Of a stretch of DNA of 64,000 nt, positions 21,499-32,476 are shown in pieces. The stretch is from Podospora pseudoanserina (lineage: Eukaryota > Ascomycota > Sordariomycetes > Sordariales > Podosporaceae): assembly GCF_035222485.1 (NCBI RefSeq), contig NC_085925.1:682001-746000 (forward strand). The letters run 5' to 3'. Numbering within the stretch: position 1 is the stretch's first letter; every line of letters begins with the position of its first letter. The notes beneath the pieces were generated by a model. That model saw only the letters and a program-made list of their open reading frames with translations. It did no database searches and had not been told where the DNA came from. The position numbers and the translations under genes are program-made.

Positions 21499-22662
21499 GG
21501 GTGCTGGTGCTTGGATCGATGATGCAACTTTGGTTGGTGTCGTGGCTGTTGTCGCTGGTATCTTGAATGCAGAGCGTAGTCTCTTCGTGAGGGATGACTT
21601 GGAGGGGGGCAACCACCCCGTCCTCCCTGAATTGGAGTCCGGCGGTTGGGACGGTGCCGGCATCAACAGGAGCGGCGTTGGCCATCAGCCAGGAGTAGAT
21701 GGGGGTGCCGAGATTACGTCCATAAACTGATGGTAGTTGAGCATGACTATCAGGTACATGACGAAGCAGTGATATATGTGGGGGCAGGCTTTGGATATTA
21801 GCGATAGGGGTCTTTATTCGGCGCTGGGTCCAAGTCATTTGTATATACTGTTCTATCTTTACTTTACTTAGATACCTCTTACGATTTTATTGAGAGTATT
21901 ATACCAAGCTCACAGGAGAAGATGTAGAGCCAGTGACGGTTTTTCTGGCCCGGACGACAAAGGTGATGCGTGGATTATCAAGCTGAATTTCTTTGGCTTG
22001 GTAACTGTCGGGGTGGGAATATCGAATGCGGAATTTGGACTTTTTGGACATATTACGGCTGCTTTCGCGAATGGCGAAGAGACCAGAAGCGATGATGTTG
22101 ATGGCACAGGTGAGACCAGCCGCATTCTTCGCAACGACAAAGAGAGTCAGCAAACACACCCTAGTGACAACAATCCTTGTTTCACCGAGTCTGGCTTCAT
22201 GTCCGTCGCTATGCAGACTCTGGCGGGTACGAGTGGGTGAAAACGCAGGAATGGTTTTGAGGTTGAAGAAAACTTGCGGGTCTCTCATGATGGATAACGC
22301 CCTGGATATAAGAGAGCATTGCCTCCTGACAGCTCTGTAGCCCTGAGATTACGTTTCATACGAAACACCGAATTTGATGAATAGAAAGAGAATATGGTCA
22401 GTTTGATATGAAATGTAAACCGCCGAGTTCCAACACCGCTCCAAGTGATAGCGAGGAACCAAAGACATCAAAAGAAGAGGTGGTCATAGCTCCTAGCTTC
22501 AACGGAAGGTCTTGGCGTTACTTAGGTCGCTTTCATGACCCACCACAAGCTCCATCGAATCTCTTCCCCACCACAGCTTTCTGTGGTTCGATCTCTCAAA
22601 GAAAGCCAACATCAGACAACCTCCCCGCCCTGCCATTGACAACTTCACCAACCGTCGCACTC
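21499..22662. other. Non-coding or decayed region with a diverged duplication
   Basis: Two segments about 460 bases apart, 21509-21590 and 21967-22050, are related at the DNA level and in translation on both strands: plus-strand AWIDDATLVGVVAVVAGILN against AWIIKLNFFGLVTVGVGISN; minus-strand SAFKIPATTATTPTKV against SAFDIPTPTVTKPKKF. A minus-strand hydrophobic stretch (VVTRVCLLTLFVVAKNAAGL) lies near 22100-22180. Probably remains of a duplicated membrane-protein gene; strand is uncertain. Confidence 0.35.
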
Positions 22663-24303
22663 ATGAGGCCATCCTTATCAGGTGTCGCGGCATCCAAGTC
22701 GTTCACCTGCCTCCCATGTCTCCTCCGAACCTCAACCAGAAACAGCTTCCAGCGCCCCGTCCTCACCTACACAGAAAGAACCACCCCCAGGTTATCACCA
22801 GCGCAATTCTCCAACAGCGCCCGACAGCTCCACGCCCAAGAAGCCCCCGACCAAACCGCCGCTTTCAACACAGCCGCCTCCCTCCGCCCAACCACAGCCC
22901 CTAAACCCCTCCTCGATATTAAGCACATCCGCCTCAACCCCGACCTCTACTCCCAAAACTGCATCGACAGAAACTATAAATCCCTCGCCGAATACCCCCA
23001 CAAGATCAATGCCTTGTTTGCGGAATGGCAAGCTCAGCAAAAAGCCGGCCGCGCCCTCCGGGAAAGGGGAAATATTCTCCGCCGCCGGTTGGCTGGTCCC
23101 GGCGGCACCTCCCGTGACGATCCCCGCGAGATTATTGACGAGTTTGGTGACATGAGTCGGGGGGAGATTTTGGAGGAGGCGCGGAAAGTAAAGGCTGGTT
23201 TGGCGGGGATTGAGGAGACGGAGGGGAAGCTGCAGGCTGAGATGGAAAGATTGGCGCTGGCGATCCCGAATTTGACGAGTGATGAGACGCCCCGCGGGAC
23301 GGAGCCGGAAGTCATGAGTTATATCAACAATCACCCCGAGCCTGAGCCGGCGTTGTCGGATAGAGTGTGGAGGAGTCATGTGCATGTTGGTGCGGAATTG
23401 GGACTTTTGGACTTTGCCGGGGCGGCGTCTTCTTCTGGGTGGGGCTGGTATTACCTTTTGGATGAGGCGGCGGATTTGGAACAGGCCTTGATCAGCTATG
23501 CTTTGGCTACGGCTACACGGGCAGGGTGGAGGCAGGTCTCCCCTCCGAGCGTGGTGTATGGGCATATTGCTGCTGCTTGTGGGTTTCAGCCGAGGGACGC
23601 GAATGGGGAGACGCAGATTTACGCTATTGCTCAGTCGAGGGAGGATGCGGCGAGGGGGAAGCCGGAGTTGGTGCTGGCTGGGACGGCGGAGATTCCATTG
23701 GCCGGGATGAAGGCTGATACTGTGCTGGACGAGGCTGATTTGCCATTGAAGAGGGTAGCAGTTTCACGATGCTACAGGGCGGAAGCGGGGGCTAGAGGGA
23801 GTGAGACGAAGGGGCTTTACAGGGTGCACGAGTTCACAAAGGTGGAGATGTTTTCTTGGACGCTGCCGGATCAGGTCGAGACGGAGGAGATCTTTGACGA
23901 GATGATTGATCTCCAGACGGAAATCTTGGGCGGGCTAGGGCTACACTGCCGGGTCTTGGAGATGCCCACTGCTGATTTGGGGGCGTCGGCTACGAGAAAG
24001 TGTGATATTGAGGCGTTCTTCCCGTCCAGAAGGGAGCGGAATGATGGCTGGGGAGAGGTTACGAGCGCCAGTATTTGCACCGACTACCAGACTAGGAGGT
24101 TGGCGACTAGACTCAAGACCAAGGAGGGGAAGCTGGTGTATCCTTGGACTGTCAACGGGACTGCTCTTGCTGTTCCGAGAGTTTTGGCGGCGATTTTGGA
24201 GAACGGGTGGAATGAGTCGGAGAAGAGTGTTTTGATCCCTGAAGTGTTGCGACCTTGGATGGATGGGAGAGAGAAGATTGGGCCGAGGCACCGGATGAAT
24301 TAG
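22663..24303 (+). CDS. DIA4: Seryl-tRNA synthetase, mitochondrial
   Basis: Class II aminoacyl-tRNA synthetase that charges tRNA-Ser; the organellar form is inferred from the N-terminus. Single exon, 546 residues from the ATG at 22663. The frame is open further upstream, but MRPSLSGVAASKSFTCLPCL starts a basic, Ser/Thr-rich, acid-free segment typical of a mitochondrial targeting sequence. A helical arm follows (residues ~95-215, with AEWQAQQKAGRALRERGNIL), the tRNA-binding coiled coil of SerRS. Catalytic motifs: AGTAEIPLAG near residue 340, the motif 2 loop SRCYRAEAGARGSETKGLYR near 366, TKVEMF just after, and motif 3 NGTALAVPRVLAAILENG near 497. All catalytic elements look present. Its 3' side opens into the gene-poor region. 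Confidence 0.92.
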   Translation: MRPSLSGVAASKSFTCLPCLLRTSTRNSFQRPVLTYTERTTPRLSPAQFSNSARQLHAQEAPDQTAAFNTAASLRPTTAPKPLLDIKHIRLNPDLYSQNCIDRNYKSLAEYPHKINALFAEWQAQQKAGRALRERGNILRRRLAGPGGTSRDDPREIIDEFGDMSRGEILEEARKVKAGLAGIEETEGKLQAEMERLALAIPNLTSDETPRGTEPEVMSYINNHPEPEPALSDRVWRSHVHVGAELGLLDFAGAASSSGWGWYYLLDEAADLEQALISYALATATRAGWRQVSPPSVVYGHIAAACGFQPRDANGETQIYAIAQSREDAARGKPELVLAGTAEIPLAGMKADTVLDEADLPLKRVAVSRCYRAEAGARGSETKGLYRVHEFTKVEMFSWTLPDQVETEEIFDEMIDLQTEILGGLGLHCRVLEMPTADLGASATRKCDIEAFFPSRRERNDGWGEVTSASICTDYQTRRLATRLKTKEGKLVYPWTVNGTALAVPRVLAAILENGWNESEKSVLIPEVLRPWMDGREKIGPRHRMN

Positions 24304-27300
24304 GAAAGGAGGGTTCTCAAGGTCAAGGTTGGGGAAAACAATGGCATTGCAGGAGGAGGTTTTCTGTATTACTGCCCGCATCACTAGTGTGTACTTGTAC
24401 TTTGTATTGTTAAATGTGGGGGAATGAACCTGATGTTGATGATCATGGCGTGTGTCTCGATGTTCTGAGTTGTGGGTGTTTGGTGTTTTGGTTTCTGGAT
24501 CATTCTTTCAAGCGGCTTGCGTTTTTCGGTGTTTGGATGCAAGGGTTTTTGCCTGATGTTGGCTCAGCAACATTGAGAAGGGAAACTGACAGGAGAAAGG
24601 AGCAAAGGAAATGCAGGCAGGCCCAAACCGACCAAGAGTGGGCTTTGCTAGACCTCTTTGTCTGGGTTTGAAGTGTTTCTGCTTCTGCAGTGTTTGACAG
24701 TCCGGATTTTGTGGGGAAATCAGTTTGGTTTTGCTTTGGCAAATGGTTCGGGTATGCTTGATGCAGATTCTGCGCTGACAGCTGAGAGCAGGTATAAAGC
24801 AGTGGTGACTCTGCTCCTTGCTCGTCAACATTTTCTTCATTCTTTCCAACATCGAAGTTTGGTCTCATTGGAATATCCGTCTACTCATCCTATATATACC
24901 TATCCATTTCACCACGATTCTGTCTCAGAAAGACAGATGTCAACGAACCAGTTCCTTCATCAACCACCTCACAGTAATTGGTCACGAGCACGTCTTTGCA
25001 CCGTTCGACCGCTTTCTTCATCGGCTACAACAGAAGACAAACCACAGTTGAGAGCGCCAGTGCAGAACCTTTTGCCTCTCCTCGAGTCCTTCCACCTACT
25101 CTTGGATTTCACGCCAATCAGCAGCACGTCAACTGAGCGGCACCTACCCATGAGGATGCACCATGACTCCCTGGTGTACCTCACTTGGGTTTGCCGTCTT
25201 CCAGGGTATTCCACCATCCCGATGTCAGCTCCTGTACATTTTGGGCATGGCGTTGTGCCAACCATATCTTCATGTAGAAGGAATCTCAAGTGGGGGCGAT
25301 AAGCACTCGTCCATTTCTAGGAGAGCAACAGACTGTGCGACAGAGCCGTCTTTTCAACCAAGATCAAGACAGATCAGTTCCTCTTGTCGAATACAAGGTC
25401 GGGTCAATTCTCTATCAGTTAGCACATCCTCCAGTCTTTTCTACCAGTTGCGTGGTTAGTCTTTTATATATATTTCACCATCATGTCCTCCCTTCAAGAT
25501 CCTCCATCTACGAAGGGCACCTACCTACTAACCTTCTTCATACCAGCTCTAGATCCATGGGCTTATGATTATAGACGAGACGGAGGCAGGAATCAGCGGC
25601 TTTATGTCCGGAAACCCGAAGTTTGGGCAGAGATACAGGGCGTCTGTTCTGTTCATTCTTTGGAGTTTTCTAAAAAAGATTGCACGTCACTCTACCTCAC
25701 CTACCTAGGCTAGTGCTTTGACCAAACGATCCCGATACCTAACACTGCAGGGCTTTTGGTTGGAGAGCCGGGAGCCTTCGTGCTGTTGAGCTGGAAAGCA
25801 ACGAAGCAGAGGACTCCGTGGTGCTGTTCCCTTCATCTTGGTGCTGTCTCAACCCGCAGCTTACTACCCTGAAGAAGAAGGGACGTGAAGACTGGTATGT
25901 GTCCTGAACAATGATCTCGACGGTCTTCCATCAAACTTGAAGGTTCAAGTAGTCAGATTAGCTAACCTTCTTGTTGTTGACAGTCTTTCTACTCAAGACC
26001 GCCAAACCCGACGGCTTCCGTCTAGTCACCTCGTCGTCTTCATCGTCTTGACATTTCGGATCTTTGATGCCATCATTGATCAAAGCCAGATGGTAGATGG
26101 CACTAGACGAACCAAGAATGGCACCAAGCAGAGTGTATACGTAGAAAACCTTTCCGACGTCCGACTTAGTGTCTTGTCTCAGGTTGTTTAGACATCATAT
26201 AGCCCCATACCTACCCTACCTTACCTGCTGCGGTTTGACCTTTGGGGCACGGCTCGGATTATCACCTCCTGGATCCGAACCTGTATATTTACACTTCCGC
26301 TCCTCCGCCAAAGAATCTGGAAGATCACTGCGTTGCTGTCCCACAAAACCCGAGAAACCCCCCAATACAATTCGTACATCTTTTGTTCTTGTCAATATAC
26401 CACATCATTACGCATTATTCGGGGACACCTATGGATTTCTGCAACAAATGGTAGCTGCGACTTATTTAGACTTCATTCTTTTGCCAACGACATACCGAAC
26501 AGCACTCTGACAGCAACTTTAGGCCTTTTATTGTCACAAAGCAGGGAATTTTGCTACTAATCTAATTCATGAGATGCCTTGTCATTCTCACCTTTAGTTT
26601 CTATATATATAATTACCTACTTTACCAACTTCCCGTTCGTCTTTACCTCGGTGTCTTTTACTCACCACCCAAGCCGGCAACTGGAACCTCGCAAAGACGA
26701 CACCTCATCGTCGCCGGCTCTCATACGAGGACGGCAAAAACATCTGGGCCACTCAGAGACCCGATCACATATTCAGATGCGGCAGCAAGAGGTTCTTGCA
26801 GTTGTCGAATGCATGGTACGCCGCCCAGTACCTAATGATTTGCGCTCTACCTGTGGACATATCAGCTAACTGGCTCACAATGGAATAGATGTTCGACGTG
26901 CCGGAGCCCTGTTTGAGCTCATGTCTAATATCCCTACACCTTCCATGAGCCTTCGGCGCTGCCGGTGTTTGGTCTCAGTTAGACCGCAGAAGGACAACGC
27001 AACATCGGAGGGTTGAAACCCCGGAAATGGAAAGAGGTAAAACATTCTGACTGGGACCCCCCAAATCACCTCCCGGGACCGGCTCTCCTACCTTCAGTCA
27101 AGAGCCAACATTCGACACGCAAACCCTCTTGCCGACGTCCTAGCCCCGACTGCCTCGATGGTATTTCTCCTCTGCCTGAAAACGGAGCGATATCTTTCAG
27201 AATCTTCAGCAAGGGGTCTCTGAGAACAACTGTTGCACGATTAGCCCAGTGCTCTGTCTTTCGGGTCACCCCTTCACCCACGTCCATATATATAGCAGAA

Positions 27301-30274
27301 TCCTTCAGATTTGGTCTTTTCTAGACTCACCAACGCCTGATTGAGAGACTCTCCCCATCTATTTTCCCTGACTTGGTCAACAACGGAACTATCACCTACC
27401 TGCCCGGTTTCCAAACCTCGCCATACCTCCCTCCGTCAGGATCATCAGCCTGATGCCATCCCCGATCCGCAGTCTGGTTAGCAGCGTGAGCCGCCTTTTA
27501 TCCCACCTCCATTCGGTCCCGTCGCGACTACCACCAACGATCTGTAGGCTGGGAACTAGTTGTGGAAGGGCAAAAAGAACCAATTTAATGGTGAAAAGCA
27601 AGTACCTGGTGTTTACAAGAAGCGTTGCTACCCTCAGGCATAGTTCGCCTTTCCGTCCTTCCACGGCAACAGTGCCATGCCGCCTGTCTCCGGCGCCCAT
27701 CTGCGGTGTTTGGCGTATACCTACCTACTTTCAGCTATTCTGCTACCACCATGGATCCCACATACCTGCCTCCTGGGAACTGGAAATTGTCGAGGCAGAA
27801 TATGTCCAGTAATTGCACCTTTTCCCACGTCAATTTCAGTCATGGGCTCTCCGAGTTCGAGGGTCGACCGGCAACATCCCTGCCAAACAACCACCGGGGG
27901 CTCGAATGTCTTTTAGAGTTCGACCCTTCTGTTGCTCTTTGCTTAGCTCAGATCTTCAGACACACGCACACGATGGCCATTATGTTGTTTTGTATATATT
28001 CAGTTACCCTATCAATTCGAGTTTATCTACCTTACCGCTTTTGTGGTCCTTGACCTTACCCAAGCTTGAAAGCAAGAAACAAGACGCTTACACCGACTTG
28101 GAAATTGAACATCGTACTTTCACGGTCACCTACCTACTCAAACAACACCACGTCCATATCCCCAGCCACCAAGGGTCAACTACATGGGATGTGCTGCGGT
28201 CTGTGGCTCAGCTTTGGCTACCAGCTGTGACAAGGTACCTCTCAAGCATCAAAAAACTGGCAAATTGGCCAGCCTCCAGAGAAGCTAGATCATTCTCAGT
28301 GCATTGCCACTCACTCCGGCATCTTTGAGGCGTGCCATATTGTTCCATAATGTGCCGCTAAGAAAGACTCGGCAGTAGCAGGGATGAAGAAATACGTTGT
28401 CTATCTTGCGGAATTTTTCTTTCTCGATGAAGATAGCCTCTCTACCGAGGCACCTTACCACAAGTTGTTGCTGCTGAAGGTCAAGGTAGATTGTTAGGAG
28501 GGCGATATGCCTGACGTACCTTATCCAGCTTGTCAGAATCGCGACCATTCGTCAGCTTGAACTTGAACTCTTTCACTGTTCGACCATTACAAGAGATTCA
28601 AACATTTACGGTATGGTCATCGCCTGAGCTCTGAGACGGTCGCCCGCTGGGAAGCCGTGCTATTGTGCCTCGGAAGCAAACCAGACCCTTCACACTATCG
28701 AACACATGGCGGGCTGGAGCATGGTTTCGCCGTAGATGAGACGCCAGAATCATCCTCCATCACGTCCACCTCTCGTATATGAACTCACACTTTCCATCCC
28801 ACCATCCGGAACCAAAATGCCAGAATGACCACAGTCAAGATGGAACGTTCACCGACAGATCGCCTTCAGGTCGCCGACCAACAACACCGCCCAAAGCAAA
28901 GCTGCGTCGGAACAACACTGGACCGGAAACCGCCGGCTATAGAGTTCATGAGAACTCCAAGCACAGGACGGCTCCAGTAACTCTGTCTCACTAACCACTG
29001 GAATCCGCCACCCAAGTTCAGCAACCTGCAGCACAGGGCCAAAACAACAACACCCTCCTACCCCTGTCTCAAATACCTCACTCACGTACTTTGCAGAATT
29101 AATTGCCTTGCCTCCCAGACCATCTTCAATTCACCAGGCCCCCCACCTTCACCAGCCATATAGGCTCGTCCCCTCGACCCTCCGCTGCCACCACTGGCTT
29201 GGGAAAACCGGAGGAGAGCTAACTTCATCCGGTCGTGGTGTGAGGGCGAGAAAAGCGCTAGCCAATTTACCTTCCCCTCAAGTCGACCCCGACAACTGGT
29301 AGTAGCGTTGGGGAGGGGGGGTGGTTGGCAACGTCCAATAAAATCTGTTTTCCACACAGCAAACCGTCTCTTTCTCTCCACCAACCCTTCCGTTTGACTC
29401 AAGACGGAGAGAGACAAATACTTTCCGTAGCCTGTCTTCCTGATTACCTGCGCCAGCTTGCCAGGTCCTCCTGTATCCCACCAGCTCCAGCAACCGGGAC
29501 TCCCCAGCGATGAGGCTACAGCAGCTGGCAGTAGGGAAGGGCGAAGCAAGCTATCAAACCAGCAAAGTTCTCCTTTACCTCCCGACGCTCTGCCCTCTGA
29601 GCAGCTACTGCGGCCTTCCCCAGAACCACTCGGCACCTGCGAGTTAGTGGTCGGGGGAAGACGGTCGCGTGAGGCTGAAGCAACACGAGAACTAGCTTGG
29701 GCATTTGGTCGTCGAAAAGATGAAGATAGCTATGCCACAGGACTTTCCTGGGCTGTTTGTGCGGGTCACCTTTCACCTGGACATTGAAGTCATGTATCTG
29801 GACCTTAGTTGTGGGTTGTCGTTGCTCATCCTACTCCTTACTTTTGCATCTTCACAATTTACGTAATATCGACCAAGTGGCACTAATCGGGACGTTAGAT
29901 AGAGGTTGCTATCGACTGGGGTTCAGGTTACGGGAACGAGACAGAGGAAGAGCAGGGGAGGAAGAGAAGACCTAGCGGATGTTCTTGTATATTTACGAAC
30001 ACTGGACAACTCTGGGATGACAATAGAAACAAGGACGATATGTAAGACAATGTAACATGTACCATTCAGTCAAAACACATCACATCACATCAGACACTTC
30101 ATCCAGCACGGTAGGGTCTCCTCAAAAACGTATTCCATTCAAATTCCACAAAACTATCCCAAAAAATGCAAGTGATCATCCCTCCTCTTGTCCATCTATA
30201 ATCATCATCCATCATCACATAGACCCTTAACATCCATCCCAGGACTCGCAACAAAAAACAAGATTAAACAACAG

Positions 30275-30312
<38 letters not shown>

Positions 30313-30313
30313 G

Positions 30314-30391
<78 letters not shown>

Positions 30392-31444
30392 AGAAAAAGC
30401 CCGTTGAGAGGCCCAATAAACACAACTTCAAATCCACGAAAAAATCCATCTTTTGTTGCTTCCCCTCCACCAAAAAAAAAAAAAAAAAAAAAAAAAAAGA
30501 GTCTATCTAACGCTTTGCACATCCAAAGAAACGGTCTATATAAATCCCCAACAGTGACAATGATCATGATGATGATGATTGATGATCCCTCTTTTATCCC
30601 ATCCGAATTTTACCCGAATGCGTTCGTTCCCTTCTCTTTCTTTCCAACCCTTGTGATACAAAAAAATGGTGAATACATGAGGAGGTTGCCCAAGAAACTT
30701 TTTAACAAAAAATGATGTTACAAAAAAAGGGTGGGGGGTATAGGGGTATAAAAAAATCCATGTCCAAATGTGCAAAAATTCCCAAAACAGTTGCTTCATA
30801 AAAAAAGAGGCCAAGAAGCAAAATTGTGGTGATGTTGAGACAAACATAAAAAGCCGTTGAATACACCAGGGTCCCTGATGATGGAGATCGTGGGAAAGGG
30901 TTAGGAAAGGTGGTGGTGGTGGAGAAAAAGCTTGATGAACCCCCTTGTCGACCCGCCCTTCCCGAAAATCTCCACTCAGCCAATGACGGAATCAAGTGGA
31001 GCGCCATGTGAACTCTGGGCAGCCGGGTCGACCCGCACAGCCAGCCCCAGTCAGCTAAAAAGGTATTGTGGGGGGCTGATTCTGGAAAATATTGGCGCGT
31101 AGTTTTGTGTGGCTGATGTAAGACGGAAGGAATTGAACTCGGCGAGCGGCGGCCTCCAGGTGAACAGGAAGAGCCGCAGCTGACCAGAGATGAGTTGTCG
31201 CCGGGACAATGTGACGGTGTTGTTGGATGGTAAGGGGCGTGTAAGTGAGGCGTGGGGCTGATCAGAGCTGACAACCCTGAAAGAGATGAAGAAAAAAAAG
31301 TAGCAAAGCATCGGGCGCCAACCACAGGCTTCTGCGACATATCGTCAGGTACAGGCCAATCGGAAAGTGCACGCACGACCCAAACAATCGGGATTGGAGA
31401 TCATGATTCGCGTTTCCGGACCAACCGAACTTGTCGTCAGCACA
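24304..31444. other. 7.1 kb convergent intergenic region without genes
   Basis: Lies between the 3' ends of SerRS (+) and the coiled-coil gene (-). Every open frame here is short and without motif, and frames overlap on both strands as expected by chance. TATATATA-like tracts recur at about 24890, 25467, 26600, 27285 and 27993, often followed by TACCTACC-like words. The right end carries a CAA tract and an A run (separate entries). I see no transposase, reverse transcriptase or tRNA. Confidence 0.5.
30278..30390. repeat. (CAA)n trinucleotide repeat
   Basis: About 37 units of CAA with one interruption (CAGAAACAA). It lies ~1.1 kb past the stop of the minus-strand coiled-coil gene, perhaps in its 3' untranslated region, where it would read (UUG)n. 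A run of about 27 A follows at 30472-30498. Confidence 0.9.
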
Positions 31445-32476
31445 TCACCTCCGCTCGCTGCGACCGGTCCTGACTTGATGTGGATGGTACGCAGCTTCCT
31501 CCTCCTCGTAACCGTACTCTCCGCTGGCAATGTAGACCTGGGGGTGAGCGGACCGTTGAGCGCCCTGTGCGTAGGCGGATGGCTCGCGAATGCTGGCATA
31601 CGTGGTCGAGGGTGGGTATCCAGGGGCCGTGTAGGAATGATGGCGCGCGGGCGAGGGCGGCACAGTCTGCTGTGGTCTGGGGGTGCTGAGACCCAGTGGC
31701 TCGATATAGCTGCTTGTCGGTCGGCTTGCTCGGGCGGTTTTGGAGGAAGCAATGCTGCCGCTCTTGGCGTCGCTCTCGTCGCCAACGCGATGCTTGTCGA
31801 ACCGCTGGCGCAGGCGGTCAATTGTGTCGTCTTCCTTTTCGGCAGGCCGTTCGTGTTCGCGGTGTTGTTCCTTTTCGCGCTTTTCCCTCTTGCGCTCCTT
31901 TTCGCGCTTCTCCTTTTCGCGGTCGGCGTCGCGCTCCTTTTCCTTCTCAGGTCTGCGCTTGCTGGCGCTGCGCCGTGGCTTCTTGTCCTCGGTGGACTCG
32001 GACGTGGTGGAGCTGGCGGCTGTTGGCGAGCTGGTGACGGTGCTTTTGCGATTGGACTTCTTCAGCTTCTCAATCGTGTCGTCGAGCTGCTCCTGAAGCG
32101 CTGTGTTTTGTTCCGAGAGCTCCTTGTTCTTCTCGGCGAGCGTCTTCTTTTCGTGTGTAAAGAGCTCATTCTGGTCCGTGACGGCGCGCACATGGGCCTT
32201 GTTCTGCTCAATCTCGTTGCGCAATTGACGGACGGTGGTCTCGAGCTCGGCGACCTTTTTGGAAAAGTCGTCTCGTTGCTGGCGCGTCTGCTCAAGAGCA
32301 CGCTGCAGTTGGTAGATGGTTGTGTTGTCCTCGTAGCCAGAAGCCAAGAAGTTGCGGTCGCGGTCGGTGTTGGAGGTTCGACTCTCGCAGTCGCTGAAGG
32401 AACCCACACCCGAGTCGCTGCGCTGATGCTCGTAGTGCCCTTCGGTGGGCGAGCCCCAGCGGACTGTTCTGCTCAT
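31445..32476 (-). CDS. Coiled-coil protein with charged repeats, function unknown
   Basis: Single exon, 343 residues; the ATG at 32476 is the first in frame (MSRTVRWGSPTEGHYEHQRS). Residues ~50-155 form a strong coiled coil (TIYQLQRALEQTRQQRDDFS, HEKKTLAEKNKELSEQNTAL). A Ser/Thr-rich linker leads to a highly charged KRRPEKEKERDADREKEKRE stretch (~residues 180-230), then a short amphipathic motif (EDDTIDRLRQRFDKHRVGD) and a Tyr/Ser/Pro-rich tail ending in Glu and Arg. No domain name fits. It sits alone between 7.1 kb and 5.1 kb of non-coding DNA. Its N-terminus (RTVRWGSPT) faintly resembles that of the other isolated coiled-coil gene (NRVHFESTT). Confidence 0.8.
   Translation of the reverse strand: MSRTVRWGSPTEGHYEHQRSDSGVGSFSDCESRTSNTDRDRNFLASGYEDNTTIYQLQRALEQTRQQRDDFSKKVAELETTVRQLRNEIEQNKAHVRAVTDQNELFTHEKKTLAEKNKELSEQNTALQEQLDDTIEKLKKSNRKSTVTSSPTAASSTTSESTEDKKPRRSASKRRPEKEKERDADREKEKREKERKREKREKEQHREHERPAEKEDDTIDRLRQRFDKHRVGDESDAKSGSIASSKTARASRPTSSYIEPLGLSTPRPQQTVPPSPARHHSYTAPGYPPSTTYASIREPSAYAQGAQRSAHPQVYIASGEYGYEEEEAAYHPHQVRTGRSERR

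Noticed and set aside
22408-22662. 85-codon upstream extension of the SerRS frame
   Set aside because: Sequence before 22663 lacks targeting character and looks like leader; the later ATG begins a typical mitochondrial presequence.
24818-29787. Many 60-200 codon frames in the 7.1-kb gap
   Set aside because: They overlap on both strands in all phases, share no motif and have no consistent splice partners.
30188-30715. 175-codon frame with poly-Gln and poly-Lys
   Set aside because: Consists of the CAA repeat and an A run with random flanks; no conserved segment.
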